From Takakia lepidozioides (Eukaryota > Streptophyta > Takakiopsida > Takakiales > Takakiaceae), in the NCBI GenBank assembly GCA_030704615.1, contig CM060732.1:40405053-40469052 (forward strand): a stretch of 64,000 bases of DNA. Reading direction: 5' to 3'. Of this stretch, positions 43,379 to 61,186 are shown piece after piece. The notes beneath the pieces were generated by a model that was not told the origin of the DNA, searched no databases, and was given only the letters and a program-made list of their open reading frames with translations. The position numbers and the translations under genes are program-made. How positions within the stretch are numbered: the stretch's first letter is position 1; each line of letters starts with the position of its first letter.

Positions 43379-46300
43379 GGGAAGGACCATCCTCGCTGAA
43401 GGAAATGTTGAGCGAGAAAAGAAACACAGCAACCTGTCCTTGAGGCACAGTAGTCGACTGCTGCTCTCAACACAAAGGACTGACCTGAAAATATGAAGCT
43501 GTGTCAAAGAGTTAGTGTGAGAGAGACAATTCCAGGAAAGCTGCTAGGATGTGTCTGTCCTCTGTACTGTCCCAAGAAAACGATTAGGTCTTTGGATGTC
43601 TGTAGCCTTAATCTGCCAAGCCACCGGCTATCAGAGTCCCTTGGAACACAAGCTGCCCCTGGAGGGCTGTCAGAGCTGTCACGACACAGACTTGTTGCTA
43701 TCCTCTTCCAAAATACTTGACAACCTGATGACTGGCTACACCAGCGGTTCATGTGATGGCAACCTGGTATGAAAAGCTATCCCTGGTAGACCCCAGTGAC
43801 ACTCATTGAATTCTTTTCCCTGGTCTGCATTAGCATGTACACCTGCTGTAGCACTGTTCTAATGGTGTTTGGGAAGAATCATAGGTATCTTTCATATATT
43901 CTTTGGTCAAAATGACATTCATGTCACAGTAAAACCAGTGCTTATACTGTAAGTTTGTTGATAACGTGACCCAATCTGTTCACTGCCTCATCATTTGTCT
44001 CTGTGTTTGTGTCTTTGGTTTTGTCCTGAATTCCAACTATATGAAAAAGTAAGGTGATAATACAAGTCTAAACTCGGTTTCAACAAGACTGAATGGAGAA
44101 CTCTGGGGACAACAAAAAATTGCAGTTGTAGGAGTGCAAGGCACTTGTGTGAGGGCATCCACATTGAAGTGATAGACATATCTCTCTGTTGCAGATGGAC
44201 CAGAGTTTTCTTAGCTCTTTCTGCAATATCATGATGGATGGCTCAGAAGACCAAAGGCATTGCTTTTGCTTGTTGCTCCTTGCAGTTTCATTTCAGTGTA
44301 TTTGGATGTTGGGATCGGCAGTTTGTTGCCCATGACATTTGTATCTATTTTTGTCTACTCATTCTATGACCAGACCCTCTGTGAAAATCAAACTAGTGAA
44401 GGTCTTCGGAAAGCAGGAGGAACACAAGAGCCTGTTCTCTTTGTCTTGAGAACCTTGGACATCTCCACATCGGTGACCTTTCCATATTGTGGTTAGTGGA
44501 AGTATTCTCCATGGCAGGGAGCCTGTTATTTCTCCCATATGGCCTCCCCCAACTTTCTGTTCTCATGCACGGTGTTCAGCATGTGAACTCTGATACCTTC
44601 TCCAAAACTTCTAGTGTTTATAATTTACCTCTAAATGAGTTTGTTCCTGGTTCGTTACCATAACAAGAGACAAACTTGAAAGTCCATTGTACTTGCAACA
44701 CAGTTGGCCTATGCACACAGAAAGTATATTGATTTGAACTTGCAGATGTACTCTGATAGTGGGTCCCAGTCTCAAAGATGCTCTCTACAGAGCCCCACTG
44801 CCTACAGCAGAACTGACAGTGTAGCGTTGAAAATGTATGGACGGATCTGCCACATGAACAATGTTTTCACCCTTCAGCACAGCCACAAAAGCTGCGGGCA
44901 CGTTGTCAGTGCCTTCTGTCACATTCTCTTTGTATTTGGCCCTCCCTTCTCTGAGGTAAGTAGCCCACCATCTCCTTGGAGTACTCGGGAAATCTGTCGT
45001 AGTGGTGGGTCACTAAGAAATGAAGCTTCGCAGCTCGTCTTTTTGGAGGGTGTTGAATGTGACTACCTCTGATGGTTGAAATTTGATGTCAGCCGGAGTT
45101 GATCGCTTGAGAAAGAGTTCCTTGTGAATCTTGAGTCCTTCCATCCGATTGGGAGTATGCACATGTGGCTAGCTATCTCGCTGTCGGTGTGCATGGCTCG
45201 GAAGCTGCCAACTTTCTACAGTAGGCAATCTTACTAATTGTGCAGCTAACGCCACACAGATTGAGCACTACTCCGACAGCGTTTTAAATTTCGAGAAGAC
45301 ATACATGTACTCGAATCTAGATTCTCCGTAGTATCAAATCCTGAGCGTGTTTTTTGCCACTGACGATCTAGACTTACAGTCCATGCCTTTATTGAAGTGT
45401 GCCGGCCACCAACGCAAAGGCTGGGACACTAGAGAATCGCTGAAAAGAATGTTACGGACACATCCAATCTTAGGCCCCGCTTCGTTCACAGTCGAAGGGA
45501 TCTGAAGCCGGGCTGCTGGAATTATTGCAGGGTTTCGTTTGAGCTCCCTTGGATCTCCAAAAGTATTGGAGTTACTGGAATTAAGTTCCTACATGTGGAA
45601 ACCCAGAACGTTTCGAGAATAAAGCCCAAAGTCTAAACTGGGTCATCCTCACACAGTCAACTCACATGATGAGATCACTTCTCAATATTTCACGGTTGAA
45701 GGCAAACACCTGGTACTGAGAGGGAAACCCAACATAAAGACGAAGAAGATACGTCGCAACTGTTAAAATAAAAGAAAAATGTTGCGACCACCCCCTTGCT
45801 AGTAGTCGAAGAAGCTGCAAGCCATGCATCGAACAAAAACCAGCCCCACATGAGACATGAAAGGGCCACAACTACGTAATCCATCGCCACGCACTCTGCC
45901 TACACGGAAACTCTCACAATCACACTAATTTGAGTGGCAGGAGGGAGAATGTACTCATAAGACGTTGTTTGCCGTAGGCTTGTGGCCATTGAATTTGAGT
46001 GGTGAATTGTACGTAATTCTTGTGACAGAGGTAGAAACTACCTCTGTCAGGGGCTGACGCAGGTTGTATAACTTACCTTGAAGAGAGAGAGACTCCAACT
46101 GGACGTATTCGTGTGAAAGTCTCTCGGATCAACCCTTTCCAGCAATTCCCACATTTCGTGCAGATTCATTGCTGCAGGTTCACCTCCTCATACCCTAATT
46201 TGGGCATAATGTCATAATCTCTTGCGGGTATCTTTAAGTATAGTTCATGAACATCCTCACAGCTCATACCAAACATATTGCGCTGTGGTCATCCCTGCCT

Positions 46301-46413
46301 GAAACTTATGTTCGTATTATTAAGGTGTCAGTTTTTCTGCTTGTACGAGTGGAGAAGTTTGGGAGGGAGAAGGGGGAGGAGAGCGAGAGAGATGACTAGC
46401 AAGGCAGACATCG
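43379..46413. other. No gene assigned
   Basis: COG1 3' UTR, then 3 kb with no convincing conserved frame. One perfect small hairpin lies at 46024-46048. A frame at 44704-45072 is open but resembles nothing I know. Confidence 0.5.
46024..46048. repeat. Perfect 11-bp hairpin
   Basis: GACAGAGGTAG, loop AAA, CTACCTCTGTC, about 370 bp upstream of the DPH5 start. Confidence 0.8.
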
Positions 46414-47689
46414 ATGCTGTACGTGATAGGGTTGGGTCTGGGAGACGAGAGAAATATCACAGTGAGGGGCCTGGATGCGGTGCGCGCATGCGATCGGGTT
46501 TATCTGGAGGCTTACACATCCCTGCTGGCGCTTGGTCTGGGCCCATCAGCCACCACTACTCTTGTAAGTTCAATGAGATGCTCAAGCTGGCATTGAAATG
46601 GTCCTTCTGTCTCTGGTTCAGTTATTTTCTTAATTTTTTGTTTCAGGTTCAAGGGTCGCAACAAGGTACGTTTGACGAACACTGTGTCCAGGAGGTTTAA
46701 TGCAGGAGAAGCTGTATGGGCGGCCAGTGGTTGTGGCGGATCGAGAGATGGTGGAGCAATGTGCTGAAAGTATGTTGGAGGAGGCTCGCACCTCCAATGT
46801 ACCATTTCTGGTTGTAGGTGACCCTTTCGGGTGTGTATCCCTTTCTTACTTTAAACTTCTGGGATGTACTTTCTCTAGCTGGTCTCTTTTTCTCTTGAAG
46901 AGTTCTTTTCTGCATAGTACCCTCCACTTCTCCTCTTGAACTGACTTTCCTCGCTCATTCTGCCCGAGAAACTTTCCTTGCGCAAATCTTGAGAGCGTTC
47001 TTCTATATTTTTCAAAAGGAATATAAGATCAAACTTGTCTGTGGAAAATTTTATTAATGGGTTCATTCTGTGATTTCAATCCGAAGAGGGCTACAACACA
47101 TTCAGATTTGCTAGTGCGTGCAAAGAAGATGGGAGTGGAGGTGGAAGTCGTACACAATGCCTCCATAATGAATGCTGTTGGCTCATGTGGGCTACAGCTA
47201 TACCTGTTTGGGGAGGCAACTTCCAATCCCTATTTTACGGACACATGGTGACCTGACAGCTTCTATGACAAGATCAAAACAAACAGTGCCATTGGACTGC
47301 ACACTTTGTGCCTTCTTGGTATTCTATGGCAACTTTCATTTGAGTGGTCCTTTACCTTTCATAGATGCCATTCTTGAATAGAGTCGACCCAGAAGGTGGC
47401 TTTGGGTGATGTCTATTCTCACCCCTCTGTAGGCTATGACCTGCCCATCCTGCATGTCAGGGGTGGTCGTTTCTGTGGGCCCATACTGAGCACTTGCATC
47501 AACGACTTCTAACATATGTACCATGACTGAAAGGTTTAGAGATTTATGCGCAATCTTCTGGATGCATTGAATGTCAGTGGTGGTGCATTGTCAGCTTGTT
47601 ATTTCTGTGCTAGTTCGCTGCGCATTTTCTCATGCTAGCATGGGGTTGGCATGCAGACTTTTGGGTAAAGGAGCCATCGCTAGAAGCAG
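46414..47689 (+). pseudogene. DPH5: Diphthine methyl ester synthase with in-frame stop and no visible C-terminus
   Basis: Exons 46414-46563, 46706-46830, 47088-47318 and 47657-47689 join in phase. They follow DPH5 closely: [125 protein letters not shown]. The enzyme transfers methyl groups from SAM to the modified histidine of eEF2 on the way to diphthamide. Where the family has Arg after YFTDTW, codon 47249-47251 is TGA; a CGA-to-TGA change would explain it. The frame stays open and conserved beyond it. The last third of the protein (EPPRYM..NTAIEQLLE and onward) was not found before the neighbouring kinase. It is either a young pseudogene, or the sequence has an error and further exons are too far diverged to see. 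Confidence 0.88.
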
Positions 47690-48645
47690 GTGAGGGTGAG
47701 CAACCGAGTAGGTGTGCCACTTACTCATCCCTTCATGATACTTTCCTGATTGTGGTGGGTTCACCCCTCACTAGGAAGAGGAACAGTATATTTTTCTGTA
47801 AGAGACTGAGTGATACATAGCTGCCTGACCCATGTGGAGAGGGAAGGGAGAGAGACTGGAAAAGCAAGGGAAGGAGGGGGCCCACTGAAGAGAGGAAGCT
47901 GAGAAAGAGATTGTTACTTGAGGGAAGGAGGGAATAACATTTCATTTCTCTCTGCTGATGTTCCAAGGAAGATCGTGCTTTGTCAAAACTTACAATTTTG
48001 TGGAGCTCTCGTCTACGGTCGAAGTCTACTCCAGCCTATGTGTCAACACTGAAGTCCTTGCACCCATATTGTCATGTGGCATTGAGGGAATTTCCGACCT
48101 GAGTCTCACATACGATGGTTGGTGGAACCCCACATCCAGCCATGGGAGCTGGCGGCTACTTATTATATCTTGGGAAACTGGGGTATTTCGTGTAACAAGG
48201 GGTTGCATATATATGGAGTCGTCAATTTACTTCTCTCTTCTCTCACACATGCACAACTACTTGGTCATTACAGGTTGTATCTAGCTCTAGTGGCAATCCC
48301 CATGCATTCCTGAACATGCCAAGGGAGTCAACAGCTGCAGACTCAGCGGACCTTGATCATCCCTCTCTGTTTCTCCTCTTGAACTAGGTAAATATTTGAA
48401 ACTTACAAGAACTACTACTTATCTGGCTTGAGGCTCATCTAACATTGCTAGCACTGTTGGTTGATCATTGACATTGAGTGCAACGCAAGCTGAAGATGTC
48501 ATCACTGGGACATTAGATCAGCATCTTTTCCTCTTCCTCCAACACCTCCAACATTTTCAAGGTGAATGTGGAAATATTGAACTTCCACACTATGGACAAT
48601 GAACTGAGAATAAAACTCAATCTCACTCTCTGCTGGTTGCACATG
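47690..48645. other. No gene seen
   Basis: The expected site of the missing DPH5 C-terminal exons; none recognised. The 3' UTR of the minus-strand kinase should lie at the right end. Confidence 0.5.
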
Positions 48646-53369
<4,724 letters not shown>

Positions 53370-55056
53370 GAGTCCGTATTGCTTCTTGAGGATTCTTCAG
53401 TCCATAAATATGGAGTTCCTAGACTCAAGGTTCCATTTCCAGCTAGTATCTTGGAAAATAGAGTGAGAAGGAGAGATCAATTCGAGGAAAAAGAGCAGAC
53501 CAATATGATAATCAAGGCTTCAAAATCCTCAATCGGGAATCTCTTATTGCAACACCAAATTGTGAATCGCTTGGTAGTCTAAACCCACGAGATTTACAAT
53601 GTGACTGTTAGCAAAGCAGCATGGCGTATTTGTCTGAGAGGGGGAAGACTGCATCCGAAAGCATCTACTGGTGCAAAGCTATCCAATTCTCTATTCCCAA
53701 CCTATTTCGTTTGTGCAGAATGCATCGTGTACATTAAAGAGAGACAGAAGAGAGAGACTAAGGACATCCACTTCTGCACGTCTTTCAGACTACAAAGAGA
53801 TTAACTTAGGGGTTGTCCACCCAATTCTACGGCACAACGAGTATGAGAGAATCTGACATATTAGATATCAAGATTTGCTACGAGATTCTGCAACATGCTA
53901 TTAAATGTATTCCTTGATAGAAATCGGAAGAAGCAATAAAAAAGGCAAGATGCAAAAACTAGTATGTTCAAGGGTGCTCAAGAGAGGTTCTCCTTGATGT
54001 AGGCGCCTATGCTTTGTGCGGAAGAAAAGTTCTTTACAAAAAGATTGAGAAGAAGAAAATGAGTCTAGTAAGGAATTTTAGAGGAAGCGCGTGGAGATGG
54101 AGAAAGTATAAACTACATTGTAGTGCTATTTTGAGAAGGTGATGAGAATTTGGGATATCTTTTTTTTAGTATGTTATCTTTGTTTTGTCCCAACTTTATA
54201 TTTCATAACATTTGACCCTAAATAGCCTTTTCAAGAAAGGTATCTTCGTATGCTGGATACGAATATCTATTTTTCCGAGATATCTCTTTTCGACTTGCTA
54301 GTATGGTCAATGGTTATCCATGATGGGATGACCGGTTAGAGCCGGTCATTCAAGTATTTTAGGGGGCTTATTGAGCTTAGTGTTTCTATTAATTATTCCA
54401 TCTATGGTTCTTGTTTGATGTTCTTTTGGGCCCTGCGTGTGCAGATCCCCCTAGGTACTAATTTAGTAAGTAGTTAGTTAGTAAGTAGGAGGAGAGCCCT
54501 GCTCTCCTTTATATACCCTCTCAGGGCGGTGGGACCTTTCTAGAAGGGTGGGACACATGTCAAACCCTAATCAGGCCTACTCCCACCACTTGAGACCTCT
54601 ACCCTAACTACCCAAATTGGCCTGAACCATCCCCTATTTAATAGGTATCAGCTTCATGCCGTTTTTTTTTGGACCCTTCATTTCATTCCTTAATATATGT
54701 GGCCTTATTAGATTAGCCCTCCTTTTTAATTCCCGGACCACGCTAATTCTTGGACCACTCTAGAATGAATTGGGCCCACCCAAACTTGGGGGGCTTATTC
54801 AACATATCATAAATACATAGGATTCAAAATACATGTACACGCCAAAAATCCATCTGAATGACCCAAGCTTGTATACACTTGAGGTTAGCTATTAATGGTG
54901 CATCATTCATGTCCAATGGTGGTTGGTGATGATACATGCTTGTTTTCAAAGTTGTTATCATCCTTAAACATTAATCATCATGTTTAATGTGTCCAAAACC
55001 TATTTAATGCATCCAAAACCACTTAAACCAACCAACCGGAGAACCGGCAACTAGTT
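53370..55056. other. Kinase upstream region; possible LTR-like segment
   Basis: No gene. 54330-54810 has an LTR-like look (TTTATATACCCTCTC as a TATA region after tandem TAGTAAGTAGTTAG words, then pyrimidine-rich DNA). However, no paired ends or target duplication could be fixed. Confidence 0.4.
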
Positions 55057-55609
55057 AAGGGCCAACTTCCATTTCCCGGCCATCCCGGCCAAGTTTCCAA
55101 AGTTAGCCAACGGCGGTGGAGCATGGTGGACTGGTGGGATGGATGGTTGTTTTTTTGTGCATAGGGTTCGAAAGCAATCAGGCAGTAGGTCTGCCTCACT
55201 CTCCAAGGCCCAGACCAATTGAGCCGGTAAGTTGTCACCCAGTAGTTTGGAGTTCAATCCTGCTACCAATGATCCTGCACCCTCTAGCGGGTCTAATGAG
55301 TATGAAGAGCTTGTGAGTATAACAAGCTTGTCACAAGCAAATAGTGTGGTGGGTCACGGCAAGCAATGTGCACAAAAGTGACCTTCAGAGCAGGTAGAAG
55401 AGACATGGTAACCCAATTACGACAAGTCAAAAGCGATTACCGATTATCGGCCATGAACTCTGGCGCCAAATTCCCAGGTATTGCGCTCCCCTATTTCGGC
55501 CACCGAATATATCTGGGTGTCGGCAAAAATTAACACATGGAAGCATGGTGTCATTTTTGTCATCTAGTGCAATATTGGCCAACTGCCAGGGACATGGAAG
55601 TTGGCCCTT
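55057..55609. mobile_element. TIR element with a tRNA-like core
   Basis: The ends are AAGGGCCAACTTCCATTTCCC and, in reverse from 55609, AAGGGCCAACTTCCATGTCCC. TA lies on both sides, but no longer target duplication is evident. At about 55205-55265 it contains an A-box-like TGAGCCGGTAAG and a B-box-like GGAGTTCAATCC, suggesting a SINE nested in it. Confidence 0.6.
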
Positions 55610-57281
55610 ACATGCTAGGCAAGTGGTTTCGAGGAATTTTCAAGTGATAATTGAAACTTTAAGAAATTTACTGAGAAAGTTTATGTAAGAAATTGACGAT
55701 TGTAGTTGACTAAGGGGAAGCAACTGACATGCTACTAACCCTCCCTATAATATACTAACACACAAACTAATTTGAGAGTCTCTCATATTAGTTCTAGAAC
55801 GTTATGTTGATGTTAAGATTTTGTCGGACATTGATATTTTTCCTCATCATAAATTATTAAATTAGTTATATATAAAGATTAAGTTAGCGGACGGTTGGTT
55901 TGGCAGTACTTGTTTCAATGCTAAAAGCAAATATTCCAATGGTTAATCGGGTTAAATCACTTTGTATGGCCATGTAATTTTGTGCCGATTTGGTAAAGCA
56001 TATATCGCAAGCGGCTTATTTTGATTAGTTTTTTTTGGGTAAGATACCTCAAGTTAAGGGTTAGAAATTAAACATGAAAACTACTTAGCTGATTGGATCT
56101 CCTTGCCATATGGGTTATCATTAATGATAACATATTTAATATTTAAAAATAATAATTTACAGTAATATAAAACGAAAATTTTAAACCAATCTCATTCTCC
56201 TATATGCATATCAAGTTCAACAATGTTATCCAATAAGAATTGTCATATCCATTCAACAGGGGCTGACTATGCCGGAGGGGTGCAATCTCCATAAAATGCA
56301 TTCATCATCCAATTAAAAATGCCTTTGTACATAGATTATTTCATGATTTTATCATATGTATATGCATATTTTTTAGATTGTAAGAATCCCGAAAGTAATT
56401 ATCTAACATATTAAAAATCACTGTTCCACAGCTGCCCCAAAAGGTTTATTGTATTATTTAAAAATACTTGAAACATATAGAAGGGTATTATTATTTACAA
56501 AAATATATAGAAAGAAAATGTAAAGTGCCCTTAACTAGTGCAACGACAAAAACATTTGGTTTGTTTGACATGAACATCAAACCTGCAAATCCTTATTCCA
56601 CAATAGGTACCAATTATCATTTTATTTTTTATAATAATAAATATTAAAATACGTATGTAAATAAAATTGTAATACCCCTTCATGTATGTATCTAAATTTG
56701 TATATGAAGGTGATTATACCCCTTCAGTGCACTTAGATGGTTGGTATAGGATCGTTGCACCTTCTATGTAGTATGTGACTATGTTGCAAAATTGGTTAGC
56801 AATAGTGCGTGGCCGATAGTGCATTAAAAGTCACATTGTGCCATCCACCCGAACGCCATTTGGGGACCCATGGTACTGCCACAATATTTATTGGCCCTGC
56901 CCTCAGGCGAAGACTACGCAATAGGTTTCTCCCGCTTGTCACGTGACCAACTTTTCGATGGACCAATGTTTTTGTTGGATGGTTGTCATCCATTGTCACA
57001 TCCATTTTGGAACGTATGCAGTGACAGAAGAAGAAGGAACTCGTAGTAAACAACACGTGGCATGAGTGATTTTTTTTTTAAGGTACCTAGTTTACATCCA
57101 GACCAAATGAGGACTGTTGATGAGGATTTGGAAGTGAACATGGCAAGCACGCAGCTACTTGGTGAGGGTCCAGGGGTGCCTTGCGACAATCAGGAACAGA
57201 GCTTTAGGGTGCCGGCAATTTTTTTGTCTTGGCAATCTGTACTCATAACTGCTTTCGAGCTTGTCTAGACACAGCTGTGTA
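55610..57281. other. No gene seen
   Basis: Very AT-rich DNA with no conserved frame or clear element ends. Confidence 0.5.
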
Positions 57282-58920
57282 TTGCCACAACGAGTTGTTT
57301 TCTCCCTTGTCATGGTTTTGTTTGTGATTAGTTAGAATAATTATTTCTAGCTAATTAGGACATTATATATTTATATTTGTATTTTGTTGGCATTGGGACT
57401 TCATTTGGTTCCATATGCCAAGTGAGGTGGCGAACCTCGCTTGGGACGTGGAGAGGTTATCTCTACGTGAGACATAGGCATGCTCGTATTCTTCTAGTCG
57501 AGCCTCCCGAGGCCTTTCTCGTCGCCATAGCTCTAGTACTTGAGATGGAGAGTGGGTGAGGTCTGCATGGTGGAGTCCTTTAGCAAATGTGTCATTGACT
57601 TGACTTATATAACGTGATAGAGTGGGTTCATCTCTTTTCACCATTTCCGTATCACTAGAAGAAGACCTGCTTACATCTATGAGTGCAAGGTGGTAGCATA
57701 GTTAGCACTTGTGTGTGAAGGAGAGCTTGGTAGATAGCTCTTGTGTTACAAGGTGTTGCAAGGTTTGCAAGAAGAAAGCCTTGTGATATTTATGTGCAAG
57801 TGGAGGTCTTCAAGGAGAGACCCATTGCAAAGTTTGAGAGCTTGTGAAGAAAACTCTTGTTTTGCAAGTGTTGTAGGGTTTGAGGAGTTCAAGAAGAGCT
57901 CGGCTGTTAATGAAGCAAGCGGTGCATGTGTGGAGCACTCCCACACCGGGTTATCTTCTCTTGTTTCTTCACACTTGACATGCAGCCGCCGTGGGGTCAA
58001 TCCCTTGAACCCCACTTGGCTTCATTTCACCATGGATAGAACAACCACTTCTTAGCTTTTCTTGAGCTACTCAATGCTCCTCAAGCTACCTTTGTTGTAC
58101 TCCTTCTATGGTGTTTCCAACCCAAGCATGTGCCGCTCTTTGGCTTCTCTTTCACACCATGAACAACTAGAGCTTGCTCTTGAAACCCTAGTATCTATTT
58201 TCTCCACACACAAGACGCTTCTCTTGTGATGTAACAGTTCTTTTCCAAGCTCCCAAACCCTTAGTGCACATACAAGCACTTACCTTGCAAAACCATGCAA
58301 GCTTTCTGATACAAGAGCTCTCTCATTAAGCTCTCCACCTCTGCAAAGTCTTGTAACTCAAGAGCTCTCTCCTTGAGCTCTCCACCTCTTTGATGCAATG
58401 CAAAAACACTCTTCGTTGCAACACCTTGCAAACATTGTGAGATACTTGAGCTTTTCTAGTTCTCTCACTCCTTGGTGTACATGAACACAAGTGCTAAAAC
58501 TAATCCTTACACTCCGCACCCACAAGCATAAAGTCATCTTCTTGTAGTGATAATGGAAGTGAATACAATAGAAACACTCCACTCATGAATCCACTCAATC
58601 ACATAAAGTAAGTCAAGCCAAGGGCACCCTTGCTAAGGGAATCCACCCTACAAAGCCCTCAACACACTCATTTTCAATACCTAGAGCTATGGAGATGAGA
58701 GAGGCTCATGGAGGCTCAACTACAAGAAGATGAGCCTCATCCCCTCACAAGGGGGAAACCCATCCTCATGTCCCAAGTGAGGCTTAACACCTCTCTTGGC
58801 ATATGAGACCAAATGAAGTTCCAACACACAAAATGCACATATAAATATCCAAAATATCCTAGTTAACTAGAAGTAGGTAATTCTAGTTAACCATGACTAA
58901 AACCATGACAATTTTGGCAA
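57282..58920. mobile_element. 1.6-kb foldback (long-TIR) element
   Basis: The outer 280 bp of each side are inverted copies: TTGTCATGGTTTT, TCTAG(C/T)TAA, TTGG..CTTCATTTGGT, CATATGCCAAG, GAGCCTCC and CCATAGCTCTAG all recur in mirror order. Inner parts also pair in places (GCAAGGTGTTGCAAG types at about 57755 and, inverted, about 58420). It has no coding frame. The exact ends and target duplication are unclear. Confidence 0.8.
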
Positions 58921-60370
58921 CATCAACATTTAATGGATCTGAAGTCAAATGATCCTTACGTAGCTGATTATTCAATGAGCTATTATGCCCAAGTTTTTAT
59001 TTGAGCTAATTTTGCTCAATTGGCTTAAATTAATTTTAAGTAACAACGATTCAAGTCAAAGTACCAAAATAGCAACTGAAGATAATTAGCATCCAATTAT
59101 GCTATATTTATCTCAGCTAATTTTTCTCAATTAGCTTCAATTAGCAGTGACTCAAGTAAGAATGTTCGTATAGCAGATGTAGATAACTCAGCAAATTTGT
59201 TTTACTTTTTTTTTCATAATATTTTAGATATATTATATTTTTTATACAATAAAGTACCAAGATTTCACCCAACAAATTTATATGATATTTTAATATCAAC
59301 CTTCATAAACCTAACAATGAATCTAATCATTTATGACAAATCACCATTTCTTCCATTTCTGGCATCTTACATTCAAAGAATCTACGATAACTTATGATTT
59401 TCAATTAGATAATATCAATATATTAAATGAGGTAGTTTGTTTGTTTTGTTTTGTAGCGCCGTTGAGATCTCCCAAACCGTAAGGCCTCCGTCCGTGGTCT
59501 TGATAATGCTAGAAAACCCTCACCAAGACGGTTTCATAATTTTTTGATTTGGGCCCTGTGGGAGATATTGAATTTCAAGTACTTTTTGTCACCGAAAAAT
59601 TCATTAAAAGTAGCAGATTGGGTTTGTCTCTAATATAAAAATGGCAGTAGATTATGTGCTCAAAAGTAGAGGCCACATTACTATGGATTATTGCAGCCAC
59701 ACAACATGATTTGTCTAGAACAAGAAGCATATTGGATCGACCACAACTTCCCTAGCATTTAATCTCCCGAATTATTTTGTCAATCATTTCACAACCAATT
59801 CATATTAATGCGAGGGCAGGGCTCGCATGTAACCATGCATTTGTTATATTAGCAATAGTATTTCTCAATAAAGTCATATTTAATGATTTAAGATAGGAAA
59901 ATTTGATAGGGTTGATGTGATTGGGGGTGGCAATCCAGTGTATCACATACTTCATGCTAGATTGGAATTTTCGCATTGTTTTAAAAGTGGTGAAATATAA
60001 ACTTGGAGCTTATTATGGATTTATGTCTATTCTAGAGTTTTATTTATTATTTATTTTATTTATAATACAGGAGTGACCGCTCCCTGCAAATCAGGCCCAT
60101 AATATACACTTAGAAGATGTTATTATTTAGTTAATTAGCCAATTATAATTATTTTTACCAAAGGATCAAATCAAATATATTTATCCCCCCAAAACATTGT
60201 CTTGATTACAATTTTAGATGCCATATTGGCATTCACGAAATGAAATCGATAAACATCATATTGACTTATGGGGATAGAATCTGAACTTTAAGCAAATCAT
60301 TTATGTTAAATCCAATCCTTATATTTTAAGTGATCATTCGTTGTAACTTAGATATCAATAATTTGTTGGT
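58921..60370. other. No gene seen
   Basis: AT-rich intergenic DNA. Confidence 0.5.
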
Positions 60371-60374
60371 TTAA

Positions 60375-61182
60375 CCCTCAAGTTCCCAAGCCCTTTTTTG
60401 ACTTTATAACAATTTTGGGTACCCAGCTGCAGTAAATTGCCCCTAGAAACCTACCAAAAATCATCCGGAGATTCCAGCCTTACAGCAATGGGCCCAGCTC
60501 ATTTATGCATGACATACCAAAAAATGAGCCAAGTCCACCGAGGAAATTGTGAGATTATAGTGTTGGCCTGGACCTCAAATATCAGGTCCCAAAGAAAAAG
60601 TGAGAAAGAAATTGGCTTGACCAAATCAAAACCTAGCTTTATCCAATTTTGCTTGCCCCAAAATCCACCATTTCCAAATCAATAGTGGAGTGGCTATGAC
60701 CCCACTAAATTGCAGGTCCAACTGATTTTTTCACCTATGGTTGCTATGCATGCAATTACACGGGGGTTGAAATCTCAAAATTGACAAGAGAAAATGTGCC
60801 TCCAAATGAAGTACTTTTTTTTCTACAAAAATTCTAAAAGCCAATGGTGGATGTGTGTATGTAATGCTCACACACCACAAGGTGAAGCGTTTTTCCAAAA
60901 TTGCTAATTTTTTTTGCCAAAAATGGCCTTTGGAGTGCAATCTGTTTTGGGCTTGTTTACCTGCCACGTCAGCAGTCAACAAGCCCTTTTCAGGCCCCAA
61001 AACGTAAATGAGAGATCTAAGATATTTTTTGTAGGTCGTAGTTTTTGTTTTTGCATCATACTCTAGACAAATCTCTTGTCATTAAAGCTTCAGGAGTGGG
61101 CCCCATCAGATTAGATCTGCAAAAATTAGGTCGAACTGCAAATTCAAAGTGACCTGATTTAGGTCGCTTGGGAACTTAAGGG
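60375..61182. mobile_element. 808-bp TIR element flanked by TTAA
   Basis: The left end CCCTCAAGTTCCCAAGC and the right end in reverse CCCTTAAGTTCCCAAGC differ at one base. TTAA lies on both sides (60371-60374 and 61183-61186). No transposase. The end structure is the same as that of the MITE at 1149-1432, but the interior is unrelated. Confidence 0.7.
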
Positions 61183-61186
61183 TTAA

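Noticed and set aside
44704-45072. 122-aa plus-strand frame downstream of COG1
   Set aside because: No recognisable motif or splice context; composition like random DNA.
47249-47251. TGA in DPH5 as selenocysteine or organelle-style edited codon
   Set aside because: Land plants lack the selenocysteine pathway and nuclear mRNAs are not U-to-C edited; a nonsense change is simpler.
54330-54810. Solo LTR
   Set aside because: A TATA-like region is present, but neither TG/CA ends nor a 5-bp target duplication could be fixed.
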